A DNA stretch of 64,000 bases from Microbacterium sp. H83 (lineage in GTDB: Bacteria > Actinomycetota > Actinomycetes > Actinomycetales > Microbacteriaceae). The first letter of the stretch is position 1; each line of letters opens with the position of its first letter. Location: NCBI RefSeq assembly GCF_001650405.1, contig NZ_LWCU01000023.1, positions 149,685 through 213,684 of the forward strand, in the 5' to 3' direction. This document shows positions 1-8,404 of this stretch, in pieces. The notes under the pieces were generated by a model. It was not told where the DNA came from. It searched no databases and saw only the letters and a program-made list of their open reading frames with translations. The translations under genes and the position numbers were made by a program.

Positions 1-111
1 CGACCGCTCGACCCGGCCGAGGTCGACGCCGCGACGGCGGTCGCGGAGAAGTGGAACCTCGGGTCCTCGATGACGCGCGCCATCGCCGCGGTGGCGACGA
101 CCGGAGGATGA
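1..111 (+). CDS. 3' end of an unidentified protein (partial)
   Basis: An open frame enters from the left edge and ends at TGA 109-111, giving the last 36 residues of a protein, with a short alanine-rich helix-like tail ending ATTGG. Codon use is GC-rich in third positions, as in the neighbours. Too little is present to identify a family. It converges on the PHP-domain gene, whose stop is 9 bp away. Confidence 0.5.
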   Translation, partial: RPLDPAEVDAATAVAEKWNLGSSMTRAIAAVATTGG

Positions 112-120
112 GGCGCCGCG

Positions 121-1107
121 TCAGCCCGCCCAGGCGAGCAGGCGCTCGAGACCCCAGGTCGTGACGATGCGCGCGGCCGGCACACCGAGCCGTTCGGCGC
201 GGGCCGCGCCGTGGTCCAGCAGCGAGAGCTGTCCGGGCGCGTGCGCATCCGAGTCGATCGAGAAGAGGCAGCCGGCCTCCAGCGCGACGGCGATGAGGTC
301 GTCCGGGGGATCCTGACGCTCAGGGCGGGAATTGATCTCCACCGCCACTCCGTTCTCCGCGCAGGCGGCGAAGACGGCCGCCGCATCGAACTGGGACTCG
401 GGCCGCGTGCCGCGATCCCCCTGCACCAGCCGCCCGGTGCAGTGCCCGAGCACGTTGACCCGCGGATCCGACACGGCCGCGATCATCCGCGCCGTCATGG
501 GCCGGGAGTCCATGCGCAGTCGGGAATGGACGGATGCCACCACGATGTCGAGCTCCTGGAGGAGCGCATCCTCCTGGTCGAGGGAGCCGTCCTCGAGGAT
601 GTCGACCTCGATGCCCGCCAGCAGCGTGAACCCGTCGTCCGACTCGGCCCGCACGAGCGGCATCTGCTCGCGGAGCCGCTCCGCCGACAGCCCGCGGGCC
701 ACCCGCAGCCTCGGCGAGTGGTCGGTGATCGCCTGATACTCGTGACCGAGCGCGCGCGCCGCTGCCGCCATCACGGCGATGGGCGTCGTCCCGTCGGACC
801 ACTCGGTGTGGGCGTGCAGGTCGCCGCGCAGCCTCCCACGGAGCGTGGACACGATCTCCGGCTCCACCTCGCCGCGCAGCTCGACGAGATAGTCGGGCGT
901 CTCCCCCGCCTGCGCCTGCCGGATCACGGCGAACGTCGACTCGCCGATCCCCTTCGCGGCGCGGAGCCGGGTCGGATCGTCCCTGACGTCGGCGGGCAGT
1001 TCCTGCAGGGTGGCCGCGGCCTGACGGAACGCCTTCGCGCGATACCGCGATGCGCGCTCGCGCTCCAGCAGCGAGGCGATCTCGAGCAGTGCCGCGACGG
1101 CGTCCAT
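121..1107 (-). CDS. PHP-domain phosphoesterase with PolX-like HhH N-terminus
   Basis: A 328-residue protein. Residues 1-75 resemble the helix-hairpin-helix 8-kDa domain of X-family DNA polymerases, with the GIG hairpin near residue 53. Residues 95-328 are a PHP metal-dependent phosphoesterase domain with ligands in order: DLHAHTEWSDG (H98, H100, D105), H130, E167, H194, H222 and D287/H289. The nucleotidyltransferase palm of PolX is absent. The start at 1107 follows TAGGAGG, in which the trpD stop codon overlaps the ribosome binding site, so the two genes are one transcript. Phosphoesterase chemistry follows from the family; the substrate is unknown. The open frame runs further upstream inside trpD, but that part is out-of-frame shadow sequence. 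Confidence 0.85.
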   Translation of the reverse strand: MDAVAALLEIASLLERERASRYRAKAFRQAAATLQELPADVRDDPTRLRAAKGIGESTFAVIRQAQAGETPDYLVELRGEVEPEIVSTLRGRLRGDLHAHTEWSDGTTPIAVMAAAARALGHEYQAITDHSPRLRVARGLSAERLREQMPLVRAESDDGFTLLAGIEVDILEDGSLDQEDALLQELDIVVASVHSRLRMDSRPMTARMIAAVSDPRVNVLGHCTGRLVQGDRGTRPESQFDAAAVFAACAENGVAVEINSRPERQDPPDDLIAVALEAGCLFSIDSDAHAPGQLSLLDHGAARAERLGVPAARIVTTWGLERLLAWAG

Positions 1108-1115
1108 GGTTCCTC

Positions 1116-2189
1116 CTAGGCGGTGGCCGCGCTCGCGAGCTCGCGGCTGACGCCGATCCACTGATCGAGCTTCGCCGCCGCACGCCCGTCGCCCACCGCG
1201 GCCGATGCGCGCTCGTACCCCTCGCGAAGCCGCTCGAGGATCGGACGCTGCACCTGCGTCGCGTCCTGCGACAGCTCGAACGCCACGATGCCGGCGGCGG
1301 CGTTGAGCAGCACGATGTCGCGCACCGGCCCCGTGTCGCCGGCCAGGGTGCGACGGAGCACCTCGGCGTTGTGCTCGGGAGAGCCGCCGATGAGGTCGCT
1401 GAGGTCGGCGATCGGGATGCCCAGGTCGCGCGGGTCGAGGTCGTGCTCGTGGATGTCGCCGCGGGTGACCTCCCAGATCCGGCTGTGCCCGGTGGTCGTC
1501 AGCTCGTCGAGACCGTCGTCGCCGCGGAAGACGAGCGCGGTCGCCCCGCGCGTGCGGAACACGCCGGTGATGAGCGGGACGCGCTCGATCTGCGCGACGC
1601 CGACCGCGTTCGCCTCGGCGCGTGCGGGGTTGCAGAGCGGGCCGAGCATGTTGAAGACGGTCGGCACGCCGAGCTGCGCGCGCACCGCACCCGCATGCTT
1701 GAAGCCGGGATGGAAGGCGCCGGCCCAGGCGAACGTGATGCCGGTGCGGTCGAGGATCGCGGAGACGGAGTCCGGGTCGAGGGTCAGTTCCAGGCCCAGG
1801 GCGCTCAGCACGTCGGAGGAGCCGGACGACGAGCTCGCGGCGCGGTTCCCGTGCTTGACGACGGGGATGCCGGTGGCGCCGATGATCACGGCCGCCGTGG
1901 TCGAGACGTTGACCGTGCCGACGCGGTCGCCTCCCGTCCCCACGATGTCGAGCACGTCGGGCGAGACGGGGAGCGGCACAGCGGCTTCGAGGATCGCGTC
2001 GCGGAAGCCGACGATCTCGTCGATCGTCTCGCCCTTGGCGCGCAGAGCGACGAGGAAGCCCGCGAGCTGCGCCTCGGTCACATCGCCGCGCATGATCTGG
2101 CGCATGGCCCAGGTCGACTCCCACACGCTGAGGTCGCGACGCTCCAGGAGGATGGTGAGCACATCGGACCAGGTCAGGGAATCAGCCAT
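1116..2189 (-). CDS. trpD: Anthranilate phosphoribosyltransferase TrpD
   Basis: A 357-residue protein that transfers phosphoribose from PRPP to anthranilate in tryptophan synthesis. The GTGGD pyrophosphate loop is at residues 84-88, followed by NVST and the KHGNR motif at 112-116. The start at 2189 was chosen because a TAGGAT hexamer lies 7 nt upstream and no Shine-Dalgarno is seen, which fits a leaderless message. An in-frame upstream ATG would add 30 residues that do not resemble the family. No other trp gene is nearby; trpD standing alone is common in actinobacteria. It is the first gene of a two-gene unit with the PHP protein. Confidence 0.93.
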   Translation of the reverse strand: MADSLTWSDVLTILLERRDLSVWESTWAMRQIMRGDVTEAQLAGFLVALRAKGETIDEIVGFRDAILEAAVPLPVSPDVLDIVGTGGDRVGTVNVSTTAAVIIGATGIPVVKHGNRAASSSSGSSDVLSALGLELTLDPDSVSAILDRTGITFAWAGAFHPGFKHAGAVRAQLGVPTVFNMLGPLCNPARAEANAVGVAQIERVPLITGVFRTRGATALVFRGDDGLDELTTTGHSRIWEVTRGDIHEHDLDPRDLGIPIADLSDLIGGSPEHNAEVLRRTLAGDTGPVRDIVLLNAAAGIVAFELSQDATQVQRPILERLREGYERASAAVGDGRAAAKLDQWIGVSRELASAATA

Positions 2190-2196
2190 GTGTGCG

Positions 2197-2202
2197 ATCC
2201 TA
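2197..2202 (-). promoter_or_regulatory. Putative -10 for leaderless trpD
   Basis: TAGGAT read on the minus strand, 7 nt before the trpD ATG. The -35 region is weak. The same hexamer and spacing occur at nrdR. Confidence 0.5.
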
Positions 2203-2298
2203 TCGGCGTCGAGAAAACGTGCAGGCAGTTCCGCACGCGGCGGCGGTCCGACGGCATCCCCCGTTTCCCGCGGATTCACCGAGGATTCGCAGTGTTTT

Positions 2299-2314
2299 CT
2301 TAGGGTCCCCTAAG
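2299..2314. promoter_or_regulatory. 16-bp palindrome between trpD and ctaE
   Basis: CTTAGGGTCCCCTAAG has perfect 7-bp arms around a TC centre. It lies 67 bp before the ctaE start and about 110 bp before trpD, in the 192-bp divergent intergenic region. It could be an operator for either gene; no known regulator's site is matched with confidence. Confidence 0.4.
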
Positions 2315-2369
2315 TCGCTGCACACGGAATCGAGGGCACGAGGTGCGAGAATCATGCCCGCGCATCGGC

Positions 2370-2375
2370 CATAAT
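2370..2375 (+). promoter_or_regulatory. Putative -10 of the ctaE-qcrCAB operon
   Basis: CATAAT, five of six matches to TATAAT, ends 6 nt before the GTG of ctaE. Initiation would then fall at the start codon. A GGAGG lies only 1 nt before the GTG, too close to act as a normal ribosome binding site. Confidence 0.5.
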
Positions 2376-2381
2376 GGAGGG

Positions 2382-3035
2382 GTGACGACCTCAGCGACGC
2401 ATGCCCCGGCGGCAAGAACCATCAAGCGCCCCAATCCGGTAGCTGTCGGCACCATTGTGTGGCTCGGCAGCGAGGTGATGTTCTTCGCGGGACTCTTCGC
2501 GATCTACTTCACGCTCCGCAGCACCTCCCCCGATCTCTGGGCCGACCGCACCGAGCTGCTGAACGTCCCGTTCGCGTTCGTCAACACCGCGATACTCGTG
2601 CTCTCGTCGTTCACCTGCCAGATGGGCGTGTTCGCCGCGGAGGACCTGCAGCCCTATCGCATCGCCAAGGGGCAGAAGAACGGCGCGGGCCGCCGCCGGC
2701 TCTTCGGCTGGGGCATGGTCGAGTGGTTCTTCCTGACCTTCGCGCTCGGCGCGATCTTCGTCTCCGGCCAGGTCTGGGAGTACGCGCAGCTGGTCGCAGA
2801 GGGCATGCCCATCAGCGCCGACTCCTACGCATCCGCTTTCTACATCACCACGGGCTTCCACGCCCTGCACGTCACCGGCGGACTCATCGCGTTCCTGCTC
2901 GTCATCGGACGCGCGTACGCGGTCAAGAACTTCCGGCACAAGGAGGCGACCTCCTCGATCGTGGTGTCCTACTACTGGCACTTCGTCGACGTCGTCTGGA
3001 TCGTGCTGTTCGTCGTTATCTACTTCCTGAAATAA
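2382..3035 (+). CDS. ctaE: Cytochrome c oxidase subunit III
   Basis: A 217-residue integral membrane protein of the aa3-type terminal oxidase. About five hydrophobic segments are visible, with the conserved WHFVD stretch near the C-terminus ([14 protein letters not shown]), as expected for actinobacterial CtaE. The GTG at 2382 is preferred over an ATG 39 bp upstream because residues before TTSATHAP are not membrane-protein-like and a -10-like CATAAT sits right before it. It is the first gene of ctaE-qcrC-qcrA-qcrB, which couples oxidase and bc1 subunits in one transcript, as in the actinobacterial bcc-aa3 supercomplex. Confidence 0.95.
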   Translation: MTTSATHAPAARTIKRPNPVAVGTIVWLGSEVMFFAGLFAIYFTLRSTSPDLWADRTELLNVPFAFVNTAILVLSSFTCQMGVFAAEDLQPYRIAKGQKNGAGRRRLFGWGMVEWFFLTFALGAIFVSGQVWEYAQLVAEGMPISADSYASAFYITTGFHALHVTGGLIAFLLVIGRAYAVKNFRHKEATSSIVVSYYWHFVDVVWIVLFVVIYFLK

Positions 3036-3055
3036 GAGCGGAGCTGATCCCCGAG

Positions 3056-3859
3056 ATGGCACGAGAGAAGAAGCGCCGTTCGAACGGCCGTCGCAGCCCA
3101 CTGGCAGCGGCAGCACTCATCGGAGCAGGACTCCTGATCACCGGCGCCGTGTACGCCGGCGCGACGGCGGCGATCGCGTCGACCGACACCCGGTCTTCGG
3201 CAGCGAGCACGCTCACCGCCGAAGACGGCGCGAAGCTGTTCACCGCCAACTGCGCGACCTGCCACGGCCTGAACCTGCAGGGCACCGCGAACGGCCCCAG
3301 CCTCTACGGCGTGGGCGAGCTGGCCGTGGAGTTCCAGGTCTCGACCGGTCGCATGCCGCTGCAGATGCAGGGACCGCAGGCGCCGCAGAAGGCGCCGCAG
3401 TTCACCGAGGAGCAGATCCGCGCCATGGCGGCGTACGTCCAGTCCGAGGCCCCCGGTCCGACCTATCCGTCCGACGAGATCATCGACGGAGGGGGCGATG
3501 TCGCCAACGGGGCGGAGCTCTTCCGCGTCAACTGCGCGATGTGCCACAACGTGGCAGCCGCCGGCGGCGCGCTCACCGAGGGCAAATACGCCCCGGCCCT
3601 GACCGAGACCAGCGCGTTGCACATGTACGCGGCCATGGTCACTGGCCCCCAGAACATGCCCGTCTTCGGCGACATGAACCTGTCGGACGAGGACAAGCGC
3701 GACATCATCTCGGCGCTGCTCTTCCAGCAGCAGTCCGTGCAGATCGGCGGCTTCTCGCTCGGTTCGCTCGGACCGGTCTCCGAGGGCCTGTTCGTCTGGA
3801 TCTTCGGCATCGGCGCTCTCGTCGCCATCACCGTGTGGATCACGGCGAAGTCCAACTGA
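3056..3859 (+). CDS. qcrC: Diheme cytochrome c subunit of the bc1 complex, QcrC
   Basis: A 267-residue membrane-anchored protein with two haem-attachment sites, CATCH at residues 66-70 and CAMCH at 160-164. An N-terminal hydrophobic segment (about 15-40) and a C-terminal one (about 238-262) anchor it. Such cc-type subunits replace soluble cytochrome c in actinobacteria and pass electrons from QcrA/QcrB directly to CtaC. The start ATG lies 20 bp after ctaE with a GGAG at a rather long spacing. It is second in the ctaE-qcrCAB operon. Confidence 0.96.
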   Translation: MAREKKRRSNGRRSPLAAAALIGAGLLITGAVYAGATAAIASTDTRSSAASTLTAEDGAKLFTANCATCHGLNLQGTANGPSLYGVGELAVEFQVSTGRMPLQMQGPQAPQKAPQFTEEQIRAMAAYVQSEAPGPTYPSDEIIDGGGDVANGAELFRVNCAMCHNVAAAGGALTEGKYAPALTETSALHMYAAMVTGPQNMPVFGDMNLSDEDKRDIISALLFQQQSVQIGGFSLGSLGPVSEGLFVWIFGIGALVAITVWITAKSN

Positions 3860-3895
3860 CGCTTATTCATCGAAGAGGAACGTACGAGGAGCACC

Positions 3896-4972
3896 ATGGC
3901 ACACGACGACGACTCGCAGGCTCTTGACAGGGCCTACCAGCCCTCTCCGGGGCTGGGTGTCGCAGTCAGCGATCCCGTGCAGAACCCGGGGCTGCCGCCG
4001 CACCGCGAGCGGATGACCGACAAGGATCCGCGCGCAGAGAAGGCTGCGGAGCGTACGGTCTACACCTTGTTCTACCTCTCGCTGGCGGGAAGCATCTGGG
4101 CGGTCGCCGCCTACATGCTCTTCCCGATCGAGAGCGGCGCACTGATCGACATCCGCCAGAACAACCTCTTCATCGGGCTCGGCATCTCGCTCGCGCTCCT
4201 CGCGATCGGCATCGGCGCGATCCATTGGTCCAAGGCGCTCATGAGCGACAAGGAGCACATCGAGCACCGCCACCCGACCCGTGGCAAGGATTCGACGCGC
4301 GAGGCCGCCGTGAAGGCGTTCTCCGACGCGAACGAGGAGTCCGGCTTCGGTCGACGTACCATGATCCGAAACTCGCTTTTCGCGGCGATCGTCGCCTCGA
4401 TCATCCCCGGAGTGACGCTCTTCCGTGGTCTCGCGCCGCACAGCACCCCGGACGATCCCACCGCGGGCGACCCGGTCGCGCTGCTGAAGCACACGATGTG
4501 GAAAGAGGGAGCCCGCCTGGTGCGCGACCCCGAGGGCACCCCGATCCGCGCCGCGGACGTCACCCTCGGTTCCGCCTTCCACGTCATCCCGGAGGAGCTC
4601 GTGGATGTCAGCCACGCCGACGGCTACCTCGAGGAGAAGGCCAAGGCCATCGTCCTCATGATGCGGCTGCGCCCCGAGCAGCTCATCGAGGCCGAGGACC
4701 GCAAGACCTGGTCGTATGACGGCATCGTCGCGTACTCGAAGGTCTGCACCCACGTCGGCTGCCCCGTCGCCCTGTACGAACAGCAGACGCACCACCTTCT
4801 CTGCCCCTGCCACCAGTCGCAGTTCGATGTGACGGACCACGCCAAGGTCATCTTCGGCCCGGCCGCGCGTCCGCTGCCTCAGCTGCCCATCACCGTCGAC
4901 GACGAGGGCTACCTCATCGCGCGCAGTGACTTCACCGAGCCCGTCGGCCCGAGCTTCTGGGAGCGCTATTGA
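3896..4972 (+). CDS. qcrA: Rieske iron-sulfur subunit of the bc1 complex, QcrA
   Basis: A 358-residue protein with about three transmembrane segments (near 55-77, 90-112 and 160-178), as in actinobacterial QcrA rather than the single anchor of other Rieske proteins. Cluster motifs are CTHVGC at 284-289 and CPCHQ at 303-307; by homology the ligands are C284, H286, C303 and H306, with C289-C305 as the stabilising disulfide. GAGGAG precedes the ATG at normal spacing. The stop codon overlaps the TTG start of qcrB by 3 bases, suggesting translational coupling. Confidence 0.96.
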   Translation: MAHDDDSQALDRAYQPSPGLGVAVSDPVQNPGLPPHRERMTDKDPRAEKAAERTVYTLFYLSLAGSIWAVAAYMLFPIESGALIDIRQNNLFIGLGISLALLAIGIGAIHWSKALMSDKEHIEHRHPTRGKDSTREAAVKAFSDANEESGFGRRTMIRNSLFAAIVASIIPGVTLFRGLAPHSTPDDPTAGDPVALLKHTMWKEGARLVRDPEGTPIRAADVTLGSAFHVIPEELVDVSHADGYLEEKAKAIVLMMRLRPEQLIEAEDRKTWSYDGIVAYSKVCTHVGCPVALYEQQTHHLLCPCHQSQFDVTDHAKVIFGPAARPLPQLPITVDDEGYLIARSDFTEPVGPSFWERY

Positions 4973-6783
4973 GCACCGCAACGCTGTCCAAAGACGACAA
5001 GGACACCAAGGCGCCTCTCGGCGGCCGCTTCGTCGGCGCCGCGTCGAACTACATCGATGAGCGCACCAGCCTCTCCGGCTTCGTCAAGGAGCTGGGTCGC
5101 AAGATCTTCCCCGACCACTGGTCGTTCATGCTGGGTGAGATCGCGCTGTGGAGCTTCGTGGTCGTGTTCCTCTCCGGAACCTTCCTGACGTTCTTCTTCG
5201 AGGCCTCCATGGTCGAGACGCACTACACGGGTGCCTACGCCCCGATGCGCGGGATCGCGATGTCGGCGGCACTCGAGTCGTCGCTGAACATCTCGTTCGA
5301 CCTGCGCGGCGGTCTCCTGGTACGCCAGATCCACCACTGGGCCGCTCTCGTGTTCATCGCCGGCATCGGCGTGCACATGCTGCGCGTGTTCTTCACGGGT
5401 GCGTTCCGCAAGCCGCGCGAACTCAACTGGGTGATCGGCTTCGTGCTGTTCATCCTCGCGATGGCCGAGGGCTTCACCGGTTACTCGCTCCCCGACGACC
5501 TGCTCTCGGGCAACGGCCTCCGCATCATCGACGGAATGATCAAGGGCCTCCCCCTGATCGGCACGTGGACCTCGTTCATGCTCTTCGGCGGCGAGTTCCC
5601 CGGAACCGCGATCGTGGGTCGCCTCTACACGCTGCACATCCTGCTGCTGCCGCTGCTCGTGATCGGACTGATCGTGGTGCACCTGATGCTCATGATCATC
5701 AACAAGCACACGCAGTTCGCCGGCCCCGGCCGCACCAACGACAACGTCGTGGGCTACCCGATGATGCCGGTCTACATGTCGAAGATGGGCGGCTACCTGT
5801 TCATCGTGTTCGGTGTGATCGTGCTGATCGCGACCTTCTTCCAGATCAACCCGATCTGGAACTACGGACCGTACGACCCCTCCCCCGTTTCGGCGGGAAC
5901 CCAGCCCGACTGGTACATCGGCTTCGCCGACGGAGCGCTGCGACTGGCGCCGTCGAACCTCGACGTCGTGTTCCTCGACCGCACGTGGTCGTTCGGCATC
6001 CTGCTCCCCGTCGCGGTCCTGGGTCTGTTCATCGTCGTCGTCGCCATCTACCCGTTCCTCGAGGCGTGGATCACGGGCGACAAGCGCGAGCACCACATCG
6101 CTCAGCGTCCGCGCAACGCGGCGACCCGCACCGCGATCGGCGCCGCCGGCGTCATCTTCTACGCGGTCCTGTGGGCGGCGGCATCCTCCGACCTCATCGC
6201 GACGCACTTCATGCTCACGATGGAGGGCGTGATCCACACGCTCCAGGCGCTGCTCTTCGTGGGTCCGGTGCTCGGCTACTTCGTCACCAAGCGCATCGCC
6301 CTCGCGCTGCAGAAGAAGGATCGCGAGATCGTCCTGCACGGCTTCGAGTCCGGACGCATCGTCCGCCTCCCCGGTGGCGAGTTCATCGAGGTGCACCAGC
6401 CGGTCGACAAGTACGACCGCTGGAAGCTCATCGACGTCGACGGATACGAGCCGCTCGTGGTCCGTCCGAACGCCAAGGGTCGGATCTCCTGGACCGAGAA
6501 CCTCCGCTCGTCGATGTCGCGCTGGTTCTACGAGGACCGTCTCACGCCGCTCACGCAGGCCGAGGTCGAGGCGGCGGACGCCCATCAGCACCACGTGCTG
6601 GAGCAGGACGAGGAGATCGAGCTCGCCGAGATCCGGGGCGCGCATGAGCGGGCCGGATTCCCCGACGCCCCTCTGACGGTCGAGGAGACGCACGTCGACG
6701 AGACGCCGAACACCCCCAGCACGGTCATCTCGACCGAGCCGGTGAAGAAGCCTCGGAGCAAGAAGACCGACGACGAGGCCTGA
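4969..6783 (+). CDS. qcrB: Cytochrome b subunit of the bc1 complex, QcrB
   Basis: A 604-residue protein. The N-terminal membrane domain binds the two b haems and the quinol sites; the histidines in RQIHHWAALVF and in the later HMLRVF and LHILLLP segments fit haem ligation. The PDWYIGF and NPIWNYGPYDP stretches are typical of the family. The C-terminal 150 residues are a charged cytoplasmic tail found in actinobacterial QcrB. The start is TTG inside the overlap TTGA with the qcrA stop, so translation probably depends on re-initiation. It ends the operon, just before a strong terminator. Confidence 0.96.
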   Translation: MSTATLSKDDKDTKAPLGGRFVGAASNYIDERTSLSGFVKELGRKIFPDHWSFMLGEIALWSFVVVFLSGTFLTFFFEASMVETHYTGAYAPMRGIAMSAALESSLNISFDLRGGLLVRQIHHWAALVFIAGIGVHMLRVFFTGAFRKPRELNWVIGFVLFILAMAEGFTGYSLPDDLLSGNGLRIIDGMIKGLPLIGTWTSFMLFGGEFPGTAIVGRLYTLHILLLPLLVIGLIVVHLMLMIINKHTQFAGPGRTNDNVVGYPMMPVYMSKMGGYLFIVFGVIVLIATFFQINPIWNYGPYDPSPVSAGTQPDWYIGFADGALRLAPSNLDVVFLDRTWSFGILLPVAVLGLFIVVVAIYPFLEAWITGDKREHHIAQRPRNAATRTAIGAAGVIFYAVLWAAASSDLIATHFMLTMEGVIHTLQALLFVGPVLGYFVTKRIALALQKKDREIVLHGFESGRIVRLPGGEFIEVHQPVDKYDRWKLIDVDGYEPLVVRPNAKGRISWTENLRSSMSRWFYEDRLTPLTQAEVEAADAHQHHVLEQDEEIELAEIRGAHERAGFPDAPLTVEETHVDETPNTPSTVISTEPVKKPRSKKTDDEA

Positions 6784-6796
6784 TCAGGCCGACGCG

Positions 6797-6835
6797 ATGA
6801 AAGGGCCCTGTCCATCTCGGACAGGGCCCTTTCAT
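6797..6835 (+). terminator. Hairpin terminator after qcrB
   Basis: A perfect 17-bp stem (6797-6813 with 6819-6835) around the loop ATCTC, containing AGGGCCCT. It lies 14 bp after the qcrB stop. No long U tract follows, as is usual in high-GC actinobacteria. Confidence 0.85.
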
Positions 6836-6857
6836 GTGGGCGTGGAAGGATCGTGAC

Positions 6858-7286
6858 ATGACGTCCGTCCGCCTTATCCGCTCTGACGCTCTCGCGCCCG
6901 CCCTTTACGCCCATGCGGCGACAGCACCCGCCGGCTCGCGATTGGTCTTCCTCGCCGGCGCCTGCCCTCTGTCCCCCGATGGCTCCACGATCGCTCCCGG
7001 AGACTATGCGGCGCAGGCCGCGCAGTGCGTGAGGACCCTGCGGGAGGCGCTGACGGCCAGCGGTGCCGTTCTCAGCGACGTGATCAGCACCCGTGTGCTC
7101 GTCGCCTCCTCGTCACAGGCCGACCTGGTGGCGGCCTGGGACGTGATCCACGAGGCTTTCGGCGACCACGACGTTCCGAGCACGCTGCTGGGCGTCACGG
7201 TGCTCGGCTACGACGACCAGCTGGTCGAGATCGAGGCGGTCGCGGTCATCGCGGAGGACGTCGCCATCGCGGAGGACGCACGATGA
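6858..7286 (+). CDS. RidA/YjgF-family protein
   Basis: A 142-residue protein of the RidA (enamine/imine deaminase) fold, with the family patterns LVFLAGACPL, a central helix with ALTASGAVLSDVISTRV, and VEIEAVAVI near the end. Members hydrolyse reactive enamines from PLP-enzyme reactions or have other small-molecule roles. The start at 6858 has GGAAGGA 7 nt upstream; an upstream in-frame start would lie inside the qcrB terminator. The stop overlaps the next gene in ATGA, so the two are coupled. Specific substrate not identifiable; some family members lack deaminase activity. Confidence 0.8.
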   Translation: MTSVRLIRSDALAPALYAHAATAPAGSRLVFLAGACPLSPDGSTIAPGDYAAQAAQCVRTLREALTASGAVLSDVISTRVLVASSSQADLVAAWDVIHEAFGDHDVPSTLLGVTVLGYDDQLVEIEAVAVIAEDVAIAEDAR

Positions 7287-7786
7287 GCGCCGCGGTCAGA
7301 CCCGCGACGGCGGCCGATGCGGAGATCGTGGAGGCCATCGAACGCGAGGCCGACTCCCTGCTCGTCGACAGCCTCGGCGCCCCGCAGTGGCCCGATGCGG
7401 GCGATGCCGTCGCGCGGATCGGGGGTCCCGGGTACGTTCTCCTGCTCGAGGACGGCGACAGCGACTCCCCCGTCGGGTTCGTGCATGTCCTGGACGCCGA
7501 CGGCCACGCCCATCTCGAGCAGCTCTCCGTGATCCCCGCCGCCGGTCGTCGTGGACACGGGCGCAGGCTGGTGACCGCGGCGCTCGAGGAGGCTCGCGAT
7601 CGCGGCTACACGCGCGTCACCCTGCGCACCTACGCCGAGATTCCCTGGAACGCGCCTTTCTACGCGACCTTCGGCTTCCTGGAGAGCCTCCCCGAGACAC
7701 CGTTCCAACGAGGTCTCGTGGAGACGGAGGCGGCGATCGGCATCGACCGTTTCGGGCGGCGCGTCCAGATGACGATCGATCTCTGA
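7283..7786 (+). CDS. GNAT-family N-acetyltransferase
   Basis: A 167-residue GNAT protein. The acetyl-CoA binding loop is recognisable as the VIPAAGRRGHGRRLV segment, followed by a helix, then YTRVTLRTYAEIPWNAPFYATFGF, typical of the motif A/B regions. The ATG at 7283 overlaps the RidA-family stop by 4 bases. Acceptor substrate unknown; the pairing with RidA suggests a small amine or metabolite rather than a ribosomal protein. Confidence 0.8.
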   Translation: MSAAVRPATAADAEIVEAIEREADSLLVDSLGAPQWPDAGDAVARIGGPGYVLLLEDGDSDSPVGFVHVLDADGHAHLEQLSVIPAAGRRGHGRRLVTAALEEARDRGYTRVTLRTYAEIPWNAPFYATFGFLESLPETPFQRGLVETEAAIGIDRFGRRVQMTIDL

Positions 7787-7874
7787 GATCGCCCTGCTCG
7801 CGTCCGGCGCGGCGTCTGGCGGGATCCCGCGCATCGGAGTCCGGATGCTGCGGGTGCGGTCTCACGCCGCTCCC

Positions 7875-7880
7875 TAGGCT
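7875..7880 (+). promoter_or_regulatory. Putative -10 for leaderless rhodanese gene
   Basis: TAGGCT, 6 nt before the ATG at 7887. Identical sequence and spacing occur at aroG, the CopC-domain gene and lpdA. Confidence 0.5.
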
Positions 7881-7886
7881 GAGAGG

Positions 7887-8306
7887 ATGATCGATCGTGC
7901 CGAATACTACGCCGCCAGACTCGCCTACGAGACGGATGCCAGCGACGTCCACGCCGCGCTGAAGGCCGGAGACGACCTCGTGGTGGTCGATGTGCGCTCG
8001 GACGAAGCCTGGGCGCAGGGACGGGTCTCAGGGGCCGTGCACATGCACTACAGCGAGATCGCCGCTCGGGCTCCGCTCGAGATCGCGGCGAATGCCGCGG
8101 TCGTCGTGTACTGCTGGAGCCCCGGGTGCAATGCCGGCGCGAAAGGCGCCCTCGAATTCGCGAAGCTCGGCTATGCGGTGCGCGAGATGATCGGCGGCTT
8201 CGAGTACTGGGTGCGGGAAGGCTTTCCCGTCGAGGATGCCGACGGCGTGCACCGTCGGCCCGTCGACCCGCTCACGGGCATCGCTCGAGTGCGCACGCGC
8301 GCCTGA
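7887..8306 (+). CDS. Rhodanese-like sulfurtransferase domain protein
   Basis: A 139-residue single rhodanese domain. VVDVRSDEAWAQGRVSGAVHMHY is the entry motif, and the active-site loop is YCWSPGCNAGAKGA with its cysteine in the position that carries persulfide. Cytoplasmic; no signal peptide. Likely transcribed alone from TAGGCT at 7875 and ended by the hairpin at 8355. Substrate unknown. Confidence 0.85.
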   Translation: MIDRAEYYAARLAYETDASDVHAALKAGDDLVVVDVRSDEAWAQGRVSGAVHMHYSEIAARAPLEIAANAAVVVYCWSPGCNAGAKGALEFAKLGYAVREMIGGFEYWVREGFPVEDADGVHRRPVDPLTGIARVRTRA

Positions 8307-8354
8307 CGCCGACGGACCTCTCCTGGCCGCACGGGCCGCTGCGAGAGACGCAGC

Positions 8355-8402
8355 GTCACGACAGAGGCCCCGGGGAACGATCCCCGGGACCTCTGTCGTG
8401 AC
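8355..8402. terminator. Bidirectional terminator between rhodanese and ctaF
   Basis: A 22-bp stem (8355-8376 with 8381-8402, one G-T wobble) around the loop ACGA, between convergent genes. It can serve both strands. Confidence 0.85.
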
Positions 8403-8404
8403 GA

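Noticed and set aside
1108..2124. N-terminal extension of the PHP protein to 667 residues
   Set aside because: The extra part is trpD read in another frame. The ATG at 1107 has a clear ribosome binding site and begins the HhH domain.
2299..2314. Iron (DtxR/IdeR) box before ctaE
   Set aside because: The arms TTAGG and CCTAA fit, but the centre is 4 bp instead of the 9 bp of the 19-bp DtxR consensus.
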